This document shows positions 18,709 to 27,383 of a stretch of DNA of 64,000 bases, in pieces (position 1 is the first letter of the stretch; each line of letters opens with the position of its first letter). This DNA comes from Polyangiaceae bacterium UTPRO1. GTDB taxonomy: Bacteria > Desulfobacterota > Binatia > UTPRO1. A program made the translations under genes and the position numbers. The stretch spans positions 89,155 through 153,154 of the forward strand of contig MWST01000027.1 of assembly GCA_002050235.1 (NCBI GenBank). The letters are read 5' to 3'. The notes beneath the pieces are model-generated. The model worked only from the letters and a program-made list of their open reading frames with translations, was not told the origin of the DNA and made no database searches.

Positions 18709-21189
18709 GTGGTCGGCCGTCGACAGTACCCGGGTCCCGAGGCGCCCGGCCGATCACGGCGGCGGGCGGCGCTCGGCACGCCGGCGCTAGCGCTCCTCAT
18801 GCTCGTCTGGTGGCTGGCAGCGCTGGTGCCGCCGGCCGCTGGGCAGTCGCCGGCCTCCCCCGCGGCGTCGCCGAGCCCGGCGGCCTGGATCCGGCCGGAA
18901 GAAGTCGCCGGGCAGGCCGATACTCTGCTCCAGGCGCTCGCTGCGGCGCCGCCAGACAGCGACGTGCAGCGAGCGATGGAGCGGGTCGACGACGGGCTTC
19001 GCCAAGCACGGCCGGAGTTCGACGGGCTGCTGCGCAAGGTGCGGAGCGCGGTCGCGGAGGGAGCGGCCTCCGGCGAGCTCGAGGATTTCACGCGCGAGCT
19101 CGCGGCCACCAGCAAGAAGCTCGATGCATGGGATACCGCAGTCGCCGCCGAGATGAAGCGGCTCTCCGAGGTGCGCGACGACCTGCAGCGCTCCGAGGCC
19201 GTGTGGAGCCAGACCCGCGCTCGCCCGGAGACGGCGGCAGCCGGTAGCGTCGTCGAGCGCCGCGTCGACGGCTCGCTCGCAGCGCTGGCCGCGACCGAGA
19301 AGGCGCTGCGGCCCTGGCGCACGCACGTGCTCGCGCTCAGCGACCGGATCCTCGATCTCCGCACCGCCGTCGCCACGGCGAGCAAGCAGATCGAAGCCGC
19401 CAGGGTGGTGAAGCTCGAGAACATCCTCGTCCGCAATCGGCCGCCGCTCTGGAACGCCGACCTACCGACCCGCCTCGGCGACGAGCTGCCGCAGATTCCG
19501 GATGCCGTGCGCATGTACGGCAGCGGCATCGTCGAGTACGTCGCCCGCGATGTCCGGCCGCTCGTGCTCCAGCTCCTCTGCGTGCTGGCAGCGGTCGGGC
19601 TGCTGCGGGTGCTCGCCGCGGCGACGCCGGTGCCGACGGTGCCGGCGATCCGCGAGCGTCCCATCCAGCCCTATGCGCTCGGTCTGCTGTTGACGCTGCT
19701 GGCGACGCCGTGGCTGCACCCGGCGAGCCCGCAGCGCTTCCGGCATCTGCTGTCGATCCTCGCCTTCGTGCCGGCGACGCGCATCATCCTGGCGTCCGGG
19801 AGCGTGCAGCGGCGCTCGCGGTTCTTCACCGTGCTCGGCGTGCTGCTCGTCGACCGCGTCACCCTCGTCGTCGCCCCGCTGCCGGCGGTGGTGCGGCTCA
19901 GCATGGTCGTGTCGATGATTCTCGACGCCGTGGCGGCGCTCGCGATCGCCGACGGCTTCGGCGCCAGGGAACGTTCGCTGGCGTGGCGGCGGAGCGGACA
20001 GCTCGCCGTGGCCGTGCTCGGAATCGGGCTCGCGGCGGAGATCGGCGGGTGGGGCGACCTCGGGGCGCTCGTGGCCCGCGGCTTCGCCGCCGTGGTGATC
20101 GCGGCGCTCTTCGTGCACGCTGCCGTGCTCGGCTGCGAGCCGGTCGTCGTACGCCTGCTCGGGACGGCTCTGGTGCGGCGCAGCCACCTCGTCGACCGAC
20201 GCCGACCGGTCGCGCGCTCGCGCATCGATCTGGCGCTGCGGGGCGTCGGAGGAATGGTCTGGGCTATCCTCGTCCTGCGCACCCTCGGGCTCGATGCTCT
20301 GGCGCTGACGGCGCTCGCAACGGCGCTCACGGCCGCCTTCTCGGTCGGAGCGCTCTCGTTCTCCATCGGCGCCGCGCTCGCTTTCGCACTCACGCTCTGC
20401 ACCGCCATGATCCTGGCGAGGGTAGTCGGCGGCGTGCTCGAAGAGGACGTCTATCCGCGGGCGCAGCTCCCGCGCGGCGTGCCGTTCGTGCTCTCGACGC
20501 TGGTCCGCTACGGCGTCTATTCCTTCGGGTTCTTGTTGGCGCTCGCGGCGGCCGGTATCGAACTCGGACAGCTCACCATCCTGCTCGGAGGGCTCGGGGT
20601 CGGCGTCGGTCTCGGCCTCCAGGATCTGGTCAAGAACTTCGCAGCCGGCCTGACGCTGCTGCTCGAGCGCCGCGTCCATCCGGGCGACATCGTCCAACTC
20701 CCGGGTGGACAGGTCTTCGGGCGCGTCGTCGCGATCGGCCTGCGGTCGACGCTGGTGAAGCCGGGGGACGGCTCCGAGATCGTGGTGCCGAACGGCGACC
20801 TGATCGCGGGTGCGATCACTGCCTGGACGCTCTCGGACCGGTTGTGCCGCGTCGAGGTCGCGGTCGGCGTCGCCTACGACACCGACCCCGAGCGCGTGAT
20901 CGCGATCTTGCAGGCGGTCGCTCGCGCCGACGCGCGCTTTCTCGAGCATCCGCCGCCCACGGCGCTCTTCGTGCGCTTCGGCGAGAGCTCGCTCGACTTC
21001 GTGCTCCGCGCCTGGACCGACAAGGGCGTGGAGGAGCGGGCGGGGCTGGCGAGCGCGCTCGCGGTGGCTACGCACCGGGCGCTCGCCGACGCCGGAATCG
21101 AGGTTCCGTTCCCGCAACGCGATCTCCGCCTCGTCGGCGTGTCACCGGAGGCCGGCGCGGCGCTCGCGGACCGCGGCCGCTCCGGGTGA
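18709..21189 (+). CDS. Large MscS-family mechanosensitive channel
   Basis: About 826 residues with a signal peptide ending near PPAAGQ, a periplasmic helical, coiled-coil-prone region (about 30-260), then roughly ten membrane helices. The final MscS core has the pore helix GGLGVGVGLGLQDLVKNFAAG and the beta domain with VHPGDIVQLPGG, IVVPNGDLIAGAITAWT and VEVAVGVAYDTDPERV. Known: MscS-type channels open under membrane tension to release solutes during osmotic downshock. The long extra N-terminus is as in MscK/YbdG-like large members. A GTG at 18709 keeps the full signal peptide; ATG 18799 would remove half of it. It is followed by a convergent terminator hairpin shared with the amidase operon. 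Confidence 0.85.
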   Translation: MVGRRQYPGPEAPGRSRRRAALGTPALALLMLVWWLAALVPPAAGQSPASPAASPSPAAWIRPEEVAGQADTLLQALAAAPPDSDVQRAMERVDDGLRQARPEFDGLLRKVRSAVAEGAASGELEDFTRELAATSKKLDAWDTAVAAEMKRLSEVRDDLQRSEAVWSQTRARPETAAAGSVVERRVDGSLAALAATEKALRPWRTHVLALSDRILDLRTAVATASKQIEAARVVKLENILVRNRPPLWNADLPTRLGDELPQIPDAVRMYGSGIVEYVARDVRPLVLQLLCVLAAVGLLRVLAAATPVPTVPAIRERPIQPYALGLLLTLLATPWLHPASPQRFRHLLSILAFVPATRIILASGSVQRRSRFFTVLGVLLVDRVTLVVAPLPAVVRLSMVVSMILDAVAALAIADGFGARERSLAWRRSGQLAVAVLGIGLAAEIGGWGDLGALVARGFAAVVIAALFVHAAVLGCEPVVVRLLGTALVRRSHLVDRRRPVARSRIDLALRGVGGMVWAILVLRTLGLDALALTALATALTAAFSVGALSFSIGAALAFALTLCTAMILARVVGGVLEEDVYPRAQLPRGVPFVLSTLVRYGVYSFGFLLALAAAGIELGQLTILLGGLGVGVGLGLQDLVKNFAAGLTLLLERRVHPGDIVQLPGGQVFGRVVAIGLRSTLVKPGDGSEIVVPNGDLIAGAITAWTLSDRLCRVEVAVGVAYDTDPERVIAILQAVARADARFLEHPPPTALFVRFGESSLDFVLRAWTDKGVEERAGLASALAVATHRALADAGIEVPFPQRDLRLVGVSPEAGAALADRGRSG

Positions 21190-21191
21190 GG

Positions 21192-21219
21192 GCGCTCGGC
21201 GCTCCGCGGCGCCGAGCGC
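21192..21219. terminator. Perfect 11-bp hairpin between convergent genes
   Basis: GCGCTCGGCGC (21192-21202) and GCGCCGAGCGC (21209-21219) are exact reverse complements around a 6-nt loop TCCGCG. The hairpin sits in the 46-nt gap between the 3' ends of the MscS gene and the amidase gene. There is no T-run on either side, so it may act as a bidirectional stem or mRNA 3'-end protector and not as a classic intrinsic terminator. Confidence 0.6.
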
Positions 21220-21235
21220 GATCTCCGGGTGCGGC

Positions 21236-22639
21236 TCAATCCGCGAGCGGCGGCCGCAGCCGGTGCCAGTCGGTGGCGCGCTGGTACGCGTGTCCAACGC
21301 GGAGCAGGGTCGGCTCGCCGAGGTGCGGTCCGACGAGCTGGAACCCGAGCGGCAGGCCGAGCGCGTCGACGCCGCCGGGGAGCGAGAGCGTCGGGCTGCC
21401 CGACATGTCGTAGGGGGCAGTGAACCGCAGCATCTGCTCGCCGGCTTCGGGATCGGCGCCGACAGCGGTCAGGGCCGCTACCGGCGGCGTCGGGATGGGC
21501 TGCGCCGGCGACAACACGAGGTCGACGGCGGTGAAGATGGCGGCGAGGTCGCCCGTGAAGCGCAGCCGCGCTTCGTGGCCGCGTGCGTACGCCGCCGCGG
21601 CGGCGCTGCGGCCGAGGTCGAGGAGGGCGGCGAGCGTCGGACCGTAGAGCGCGGCCTTGGCGGGGTAGATCGCTTCGTGGGCAACTGCGCACTCCACGGC
21701 GCACATGAGGCTCCAGGCGCGCACGACCTCGGTGCCGTCGGGGAGGGTGATCGGGACGATCGTCGCGCCGAGGCGACGCAGCACGTCGGCGGCGGCGTGC
21801 ACCATCGCCGAGACGGTCGGGTCGACGTTGTCGCTCGCGCCGCGCTCGTCGAAGCCGACCCGCACGCCCGAGATGCCACGGTCGAGGTCGGCTAGATAGT
21901 CGGGAACGGGCGCGGCGAGCGTCGTCGGGTCGGCGGCGTCCCGGCCGGCGATCGCGGCGAGGATCACGGCGGCGTCGGCGGCCGAGCGCGCCATCGCCCC
22001 GACGTGGTCGAGCGACGCCGCGAGCGGGAACACACCGGCGCGGCTCACTCGTCCCCACGTCGGCTTGAGACCGGTCACGCCGCAGGCGTGCGCCGGAAAG
22101 CGGATCGAGCCCCCGGTATCGGTGGCGATGGCACCGAAGCAGAACCCGGCGGCCGTGGCGACGCCGGAGCCGCTCGAGGAGACGCCGGTCCAGTAGTCGG
22201 AGTGCCACGGGTTCACCGGCGCCGCGACCTCGGGATGATGGGCGGCGAAGGCGCCTTCGGTCATCTGGAGCTTTCCGAGCAGGACGGCGCCGGCGGCGCG
22301 CAGGCGTGCGGCCACGGTTGCGTCGACGCCGGGACTCCAGTCGCGGAGCGCGAGCGAGCCGACGTGGGTGGGCGCGTCGCTCGTAGCGCAGATGTCCTTG
22401 ATCGCGAGCGGGATCCCGTGGAGCGGGCCGCGAACGGCTCCACGCGCGCGCTCGCCGTCGGCCGCAGCGGCGCTGGCGAGCGCGGCTGCGGGGGTCACCG
22501 TGGCGAAGCTCCGGAAGGTCCGATCCAGGCGCTCGATGCGCGCCAGCAGGTCGCGCGTGAGCTCCACGGACGACACCTCCCCGGCTGCGAGCGCGGCGGC
22601 GGCTTCGAGGAGAGTTAGATGGTGGCGCGCCGCCGTCAC
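21236..22639 (-). CDS. Amidase signature family enzyme
   Basis: 467 residues. The Ser-cisSer-Lys catalytic set of the amidase signature family is visible: Lys in IPLAIKDICA, the Ser/Gly-rich GVSSSGSGVATAAGF, and DTGGSIRFPA with the nucleophile Ser. LKPTWGRVSRAGVFPLA follows as usual. Known members hydrolyse amides, or act as GatA, but there are no gatB or gatC genes here, so a stand-alone amidase is likelier; its substrate is unknown. The GTG start shares one base with the stop of the UPF0182 gene (TAGTG), indicating translational coupling. It is the last gene of the minus-strand run. Confidence 0.85.
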   Translation of the reverse strand: MTAARHHLTLLEAAAALAAGEVSSVELTRDLLARIERLDRTFRSFATVTPAAALASAAAADGERARGAVRGPLHGIPLAIKDICATSDAPTHVGSLALRDWSPGVDATVAARLRAAGAVLLGKLQMTEGAFAAHHPEVAAPVNPWHSDYWTGVSSSGSGVATAAGFCFGAIATDTGGSIRFPAHACGVTGLKPTWGRVSRAGVFPLAASLDHVGAMARSAADAAVILAAIAGRDAADPTTLAAPVPDYLADLDRGISGVRVGFDERGASDNVDPTVSAMVHAAADVLRRLGATIVPITLPDGTEVVRAWSLMCAVECAVAHEAIYPAKAALYGPTLAALLDLGRSAAAAAYARGHEARLRFTGDLAAIFTAVDLVLSPAQPIPTPPVAALTAVGADPEAGEQMLRFTAPYDMSGSPTLSLPGGVDALGLPLGFQLVGPHLGEPTLLRVGHAYQRATDWHRLRPPLAD

Positions 22640-25389
22640 TAGTCGAGCGCCTTCCCGAGCGCGTCCATCGCCCGACCGAAACCCTCCCAGTCGCCGGCGC
22701 GCAGGCGCTCGAGCGCTCGTTGGTAGTGGTCGCGGGCAGCGGCGGACGCCGGCGGCGCTGTAGCGGCCTCGGATGCGCCGCCCGCCGGTGCCGGGAGTGC
22801 GGCTACCGGCGCGCTCGCCGGCTCGGCGCGCGGCGGCGGCGCTCCCGGACGGAAGACCGCAGCCAGCGCCGCATCGAGGGTGCGCTCCATTGCCAGCCGA
22901 TCTCCGTAGGCGACGATCACCCGCTTCAGCTCGGGGATCTGTCCTTGCGTCGAACGCAGATACAGCGGCTCGACGTAGACGACTGCGTCCTCGACCGGGA
23001 TCACGAGCAGGTTGCCGCGGATCACCTTCGAGCCCATCTGGTTCCAGAGCGAGAGCTGCTGCGAGATCACGGTGTCCTGGTCGATACGGGCTTCGATCTG
23101 CTGCGGACCGTAGATCAGGCGCTCCTTCGGCAGCTCGTAGACCAGGAGCTCGCCGTAGTGGTCGAGGTCGCTCCGGGCCGCGACCCAACCGATCATGTTG
23201 CTGCGGTTCGCGGGCGTCATCGGCTGCATGAGGATGAACTCCTCGCCGCTTTCGCCGGGAAGCTTCGTGATCACGTAGTACGGATCGGCGATTCCGCGCC
23301 GCATCTCGCCGCCGGCGGCGTCGGTCGGAAAGTTCCACAGGTCTTCCTTGTTGTAGAACACGTCCGGGTTGGTCATGTGGTACGTGCGATACATCTCGGT
23401 CTGGATCAGGAAGAGGTCTTCGGGATAGCGCACGTGCTGCTGGAGGTCGGGAGACATCTCCGTGAACGGCCGGAAGAGTCCCGGAAACATGCGGGCGTAG
23501 GCGGCGAGAACGGGCTCGTCGGGATCGAGCGCCCAGAAGGTGACGGTGCCGTCGTACGCGTCGACGGTGATCTTCACCGGGTTGCGGATGTAATTGATGC
23601 CGAGACCGCGCACCGGCTCCGCATAGGGATACGTGCGCGCGGTCGTGTACGCGTCCTGCATCCACACCAAGCGGCCGTGGGCGACGACCAGGTACGGGTC
23701 GCGGTCGAGGCGGAGGAAGGGCGCGAGCGTGCCGATCCGCTGCTGCAGGGTGCGGCGGTAGAGGAGGCGGCTCTCGGGGCGGAGATTCCCGGAGATCAGG
23801 AGATTCAGGTCGCGGAAGTGCCAGGCGAAGACCGCACGCCGGAGGCGCGAGCCGAGCGTGATGCCGTCGGCGCCAGCGTAGCTGTTGGAGACGTTCTCGT
23901 CGCCCTTCGGGTAGTCGAACTCCTCGGCCTCGGCGTTCACGATCACGTAGTCCGTGGTCTTCTCGCCGAAATAGATGCGCGGCTCCGTGATCCGGATGCC
24001 GACGCGCGACTGCGGCGGGATGTCCTGGATGAAGAAGGTCGGGAGACCTTCGCCCTCGAGCTCGGTGACGGGGCTCATCACGGCGCCGAACCCGTGCGTG
24101 AATTGCAGCCGCTGGTTCACCCACGTGCGCGCGTTCTCGGGCAGGAGCTCGGCGTTGATCTCGCGCGCCGCCAGCATGACCTGCCGGCGCCCGCCGGCGA
24201 GCTCGTAGCGATCGACGTCGACGTCGTGAAAATCGTAGTAGAGGCGGATCAGCTGCAGCTGGCGGTAGGCGTCGAGGAGCGGCTGCGGATCCCAGAGCCG
24301 GACGTTCTGGAAGGTGGCGGCGTTGCGGGCGATGGCGGCGGCGTCGAGCGCCTGATCGGCGGGGAAGGGATGTGGCTCGATGCGATCGAGACCGTAGGCA
24401 GCGCGGGTCATGGCGATGTTGCGTTCCAGGTAGGGGCGCTCGAGGCGGAGCTCGTCGGGGCGTACGCGCAGGCGCTGGAAGGCGTCGGGGAGAAACGACG
24501 CCGCGAGTCCGGCGCCGAGGACGACCACGACCGCCGCGACCGCCAGGCGCCAGTCCCTTCCGCTCGTGTTCGCCGCCGCGAGCCCCGCTCCGGCGAGCGA
24601 GGCGAGCACGAGCAGCCACTGCAGCGGCAGCTTCACCGAGCTCACGGTGTAGCCGGCGCCGAAGACCGCGCCGTACGGCGTCAGCAGGAGATCGTAGCGG
24701 CCGAGCCAATATCCCAAGGCGCGGGTCGCGAGGTAGAGCGCGAGGAGGAGCGACGCCATCCCTATCAGGTGTGGGGCTGCGAGCTCGTCCGGGCGCCGGA
24801 CGTCGAGGGCGCCGTGGAGATAGAAGATGGCGCCCGCGGCCATGGTCGCGAAGACGACCGCTGCAGTCGCGGCGCCGGCTATGCCCTTGAGCGCCGGCAG
24901 CGTGAAGACGTAGAAGCCGACGTTGCGACCGAAGACGGGGTCGGTCGTCCCGAAGGCGCCGCCGTACCACCAGAGGAGGTAGGTGTCGGCGCTGGCGGCC
25001 TGGGCGATGCCTGCGAGCGCCGCTGCGAGCGCCGCCGCCGCGAGCACGAGGCCACGCCACGGCAAGCGGCCCGCGAACGGCGCGACCAGCTCCGGGAGCG
25101 TTCCCTGGCCGTCGGGCGTCCGTCTGAAGACGACGCGCACGACGCCGGCAGCGCGCACCTGACGGACCGCACGCAGGCCGATCGCAGCGACCAGCGCGAA
25201 GGTCGGTAGGAACGTGGCGGCGAAGCACGCCGCCTTGGCGAGCAGGCGCGTCCGGAAGACCACCCAGGCGCCGAGCTGGCGGAACCAGAGCGCGTCGAGA
25301 TAGAGCCCGCTCGCGGTGCCCGCGAGGGTCGCGGCGACGAGCACGGCGAGCGCCGCTGCGACGAGGGCGAAGCGGCCCGGACTAGGCAC
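22639..25389 (-). CDS. UPF0182 family membrane protein
   Basis: 916 residues from a GTG. The first 300 residues hold about seven hydrophobic helices, starting with GLYLDALWFRQLG, the usual opening of this family. A large hydrophilic domain follows with the conserved blocks ERNIAMTRAAYGLDRIE, NVRLWDPQPLL, RLYYDFHDVDVDRY and GVRPVTEL-like segments. The very C-terminus is Pro/Ala-rich. The length is typical (about 900). No biochemical function is established for the family, and I infer none. The start overlaps the end of the DUF1232 gene by 8 nt. Confidence 0.85.
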   Translation of the reverse strand: MPSPGRFALVAAALAVLVAATLAGTASGLYLDALWFRQLGAWVVFRTRLLAKAACFAATFLPTFALVAAIGLRAVRQVRAAGVVRVVFRRTPDGQGTLPELVAPFAGRLPWRGLVLAAAALAAALAGIAQAASADTYLLWWYGGAFGTTDPVFGRNVGFYVFTLPALKGIAGAATAAVVFATMAAGAIFYLHGALDVRRPDELAAPHLIGMASLLLALYLATRALGYWLGRYDLLLTPYGAVFGAGYTVSSVKLPLQWLLVLASLAGAGLAAANTSGRDWRLAVAAVVVVLGAGLAASFLPDAFQRLRVRPDELRLERPYLERNIAMTRAAYGLDRIEPHPFPADQALDAAAIARNAATFQNVRLWDPQPLLDAYRQLQLIRLYYDFHDVDVDRYELAGGRRQVMLAAREINAELLPENARTWVNQRLQFTHGFGAVMSPVTELEGEGLPTFFIQDIPPQSRVGIRITEPRIYFGEKTTDYVIVNAEAEEFDYPKGDENVSNSYAGADGITLGSRLRRAVFAWHFRDLNLLISGNLRPESRLLYRRTLQQRIGTLAPFLRLDRDPYLVVAHGRLVWMQDAYTTARTYPYAEPVRGLGINYIRNPVKITVDAYDGTVTFWALDPDEPVLAAYARMFPGLFRPFTEMSPDLQQHVRYPEDLFLIQTEMYRTYHMTNPDVFYNKEDLWNFPTDAAGGEMRRGIADPYYVITKLPGESGEEFILMQPMTPANRSNMIGWVAARSDLDHYGELLVYELPKERLIYGPQQIEARIDQDTVISQQLSLWNQMGSKVIRGNLLVIPVEDAVVYVEPLYLRSTQGQIPELKRVIVAYGDRLAMERTLDAALAAVFRPGAPPPRAEPASAPVAALPAPAGGASEAATAPPASAAARDHYQRALERLRAGDWEGFGRAMDALGKALD

Positions 25390-25705
25390 GGCGCTCGGCG
25401 GCGATCGCGGCCACGTGCTGGCGCACGACGGCGGGCGGACAGAGGCGGACGAAGAGCCAGAGCCCGGTGACCCCGACCAGAAGATCGTCCATCGTGCCGA
25501 CGATCGGAATCAGCTCCGGTACGACGTCGAGCGGCGACAGCAGGTAGATAGCGATCAGCACGAGGAGAAGCTTCGGCAGCGCCGGCACCCTACGGTCGCG
25601 GAAGAGCCGCCAATAGAGCTTGGCGAAGCTCGGAGCGTAATACAGCACCTGACCGCCGCGGCCGGTGAAGAGATAGCGGGGCATCGTCGAGCTTGCGCGC
25701 GCCAT
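25382..25705 (-). CDS. DUF1232 (YkvA-type) small membrane protein
   Basis: 107 residues from ATG 25705. GTG 25762 would add 19 residues without family similarity, and ATG 25684 would also be possible. The conserved DUF1232 core is PKLLLVLIAIYLLSPLDVVP, followed by ELIPIVGTMDDLLVGV, with one clear membrane helix and the signature SPLDVVPELIP. Function of the family is unknown. It overlaps the UPF0182 start by 8 nt and follows the CBS gene, so it is probably in the same transcript. Confidence 0.75.
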   Translation of the reverse strand: MARASSTMPRYLFTGRGGQVLYYAPSFAKLYWRLFRDRRVPALPKLLLVLIAIYLLSPLDVVPELIPIVGTMDDLLVGVTGLWLFVRLCPPAVVRQHVAAIAAERRA

Positions 25706-25834
25706 CGGCTCTGCATGGCTCGCCGGAGCGGCCACGTCAATCCGTACGGGTGTGGCGGTCACCGGTGGCGTTCTTGGACTGCCCCCCGGCTGCCGCCGCC
25801 GGCGCGACTTCCCGGATGGAGCAGCGAGCTGCGA

Positions 25835-26437
25835 TCACAGCTTCGGACTCGCCGTGCAGGATACGACGCGGAAGCCCGCATCGGTGAGAAGCTCGGTCGC
25901 ACCGCGCTCGGGAGGCATGCGGACGCGGACGTTGATCGTCTGTTTGCCGCCGCGCGTGCGGACGGAGCTGATCCACGCGACGGTGGCGCCATGGCGACCG
26001 AAGATCTCCCGGATGCTCGACACGGCGCCCGCGTCTTCATCGCACTCGACGGTGAGAACGGTCGTCGTCTCCAGTCGCGCGCAGAGCTCGACGAGGGCGC
26101 CGAGCAGGTCGCTCTCGCTGACGATGCCGACCAGCATGTGGTCGAGGACCACCGGGAGGGCGCCGATCTTGCGCTCGCGGAGCAGCGCCGCCGCGACCTC
26201 GACCGGGGTGTCGGGCGTGACCGTCGCCGGCGCCGGGGTCATGACTGCGTCGACGGTCGAGCCGGCATCGGCGACGCCGCGCACGTCGCGGTCGGTGATG
26301 ATGCCGACGACGCGTCCTGCGGCCACCACCGGCAGCTGCCGGATGCGGCGGCGGCGCAGCGCCTCGCGCACGGTGGCGACATCGTCGTCGGGCCTCACCG
26401 TCTCGACGATCGCCGTCATGCAGTCGCGGACCACCAT
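25835..26437 (-). CDS. CBS-pair plus ACT-like domain protein (AcuB-like)
   Basis: 200 residues. Two CBS motifs at about 1-58 and 64-122 (RRIRQLPVVAAGRVVGIITDR and IGALPVVLDHMLVGIVSESD) are followed by an ACT-like domain (about 128-195: TTTVLTVECDEDAGAVSSI). CBS pairs bind adenosine nucleotides, and ACT domains bind amino acids or mediate dimers. This order matches the AcuB/YkuL-type architecture. Likely a cytoplasmic energy or ligand sensor in the low-oxygen gene set. A GAGAGGA site lies upstream of ATG 26437. The gene starts 13 nt after the trihaem cytochrome. Confidence 0.8.
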   Translation of the reverse strand: MVVRDCMTAIVETVRPDDDVATVREALRRRRIRQLPVVAAGRVVGIITDRDVRGVADAGSTVDAVMTPAPATVTPDTPVEVAAALLRERKIGALPVVLDHMLVGIVSESDLLGALVELCARLETTTVLTVECDEDAGAVSSIREIFGRHGATVAWISSVRTRGGKQTINVRVRMPPERGATELLTDAGFRVVSCTASPKL

Positions 26438-26450
26438 AGTCGAGATCCTC

Positions 26451-27371
26451 TCAGTGGCGCAGGTACGTCAGGATGTCCCGCAGTTGCTCCGCGGACAACG
26501 TATCCTGAAAATGCGGCATCCGCCCGGACTCGCGGCGCAGCATGTGCAGCACCTGCCGCCGGGTCGCCGCGGGTCCGAGGCGCCGCACGGTCTCGGCGCC
26601 GATGACCGGGGCTGGGGTGGCCGGCGGCAGCAGATCCTCGGGGTGGACGCCGCGACCGTCGTCGCCGTGGCAGGCGGCGCAGTAGGTGTCGTAGAGCCGA
26701 TAGCCCTTCGAGAGATGCCGCACGTAGGCGACGACGGCGCGCAGCTCGCCGGGCTCGAAGGTGTCGCTGAGCGGCGGCATCGTGCCGACCCCGTCCACTG
26801 CGACGGCTTCGAGGCCGCGATCCGTGTAGCGCTCGCGCGCGACCATGAGGCTCGGGGGCGGAGGCTCGTTGACGGCGCCGAGGACGCCCTCGCCTTGGCC
26901 GTAGGCGCCGTGGCAGGGGGCGCAAGCGCCCTCGAAGACGAAGCGGCCGACACGCAGGAGCTCCCAGTCGCTGCGCGAGAGCGTCGGCAGATAAGCGGTG
27001 ATGGCATCGGCCTCGAGATCCTCGGCAACGGCGTTTCGCCGCGGCGTCGACCGGAGCGGCTCGCCGCGCAGCAGACGGGCGATGATCTCGTCGTCGCTGT
27101 TGCGGTCGAGGAGGCCGGGGGCGCGGAGATCGGATGGACGAAGATCGATCACGCCCGCGACCGGACCGTCGCCGCGTCCCGACGGTCCGTGGCAGCCGCC
27201 GCAGTACGATGCGTAGAGCACGGCGCCGCGAGCGACCGACCAGTCGGCGACCGGCCGGGCGGGCGCGGCCGGACCGCGGTGCGGCGCTGGCCGGCATGCG
27301 GCCATCAGCAGCAGTGCGCCGGTCGCCACCGCGACCCGCACCGCTCCGTTCTTCCAACCGCCGCTACGCAT
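26451..27371 (-). CDS. Trihaem c-type cytochrome lipoprotein (paralogue A)
   Basis: 306 residues. The N-terminal signal ends in LLLMAACR, a likely lipobox. Three class-I cytochrome c domains follow, each with CxxCH: CGGCH near 58, CAPCH near 160 and CAACH near 245. Candidate axial Met residues sit in GTMPPLSDTF and GRMPHFQDTL. The arrangement is shared with the genes at 30416 and 48794. Likely a periplasmic electron carrier tethered to a membrane, perhaps passing electrons to an oxidase or reductase. A GAGGAGGGG ribosome site precedes the ATG. It follows the histidine kinase by 13 nt, so it is probably in the regulator operon. Confidence 0.85.
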   Translation of the reverse strand: MRSGGWKNGAVRVAVATGALLLMAACRPAPHRGPAAPARPVADWSVARGAVLYASYCGGCHGPSGRGDGPVAGVIDLRPSDLRAPGLLDRNSDDEIIARLLRGEPLRSTPRRNAVAEDLEADAITAYLPTLSRSDWELLRVGRFVFEGACAPCHGAYGQGEGVLGAVNEPPPPSLMVARERYTDRGLEAVAVDGVGTMPPLSDTFEPGELRAVVAYVRHLSKGYRLYDTYCAACHGDDGRGVHPEDLLPPATPAPVIGAETVRRLGPAATRRQVLHMLRRESGRMPHFQDTLSAEQLRDILTYLRH

Positions 27372-27383
27372 TTCCCCTCCTCG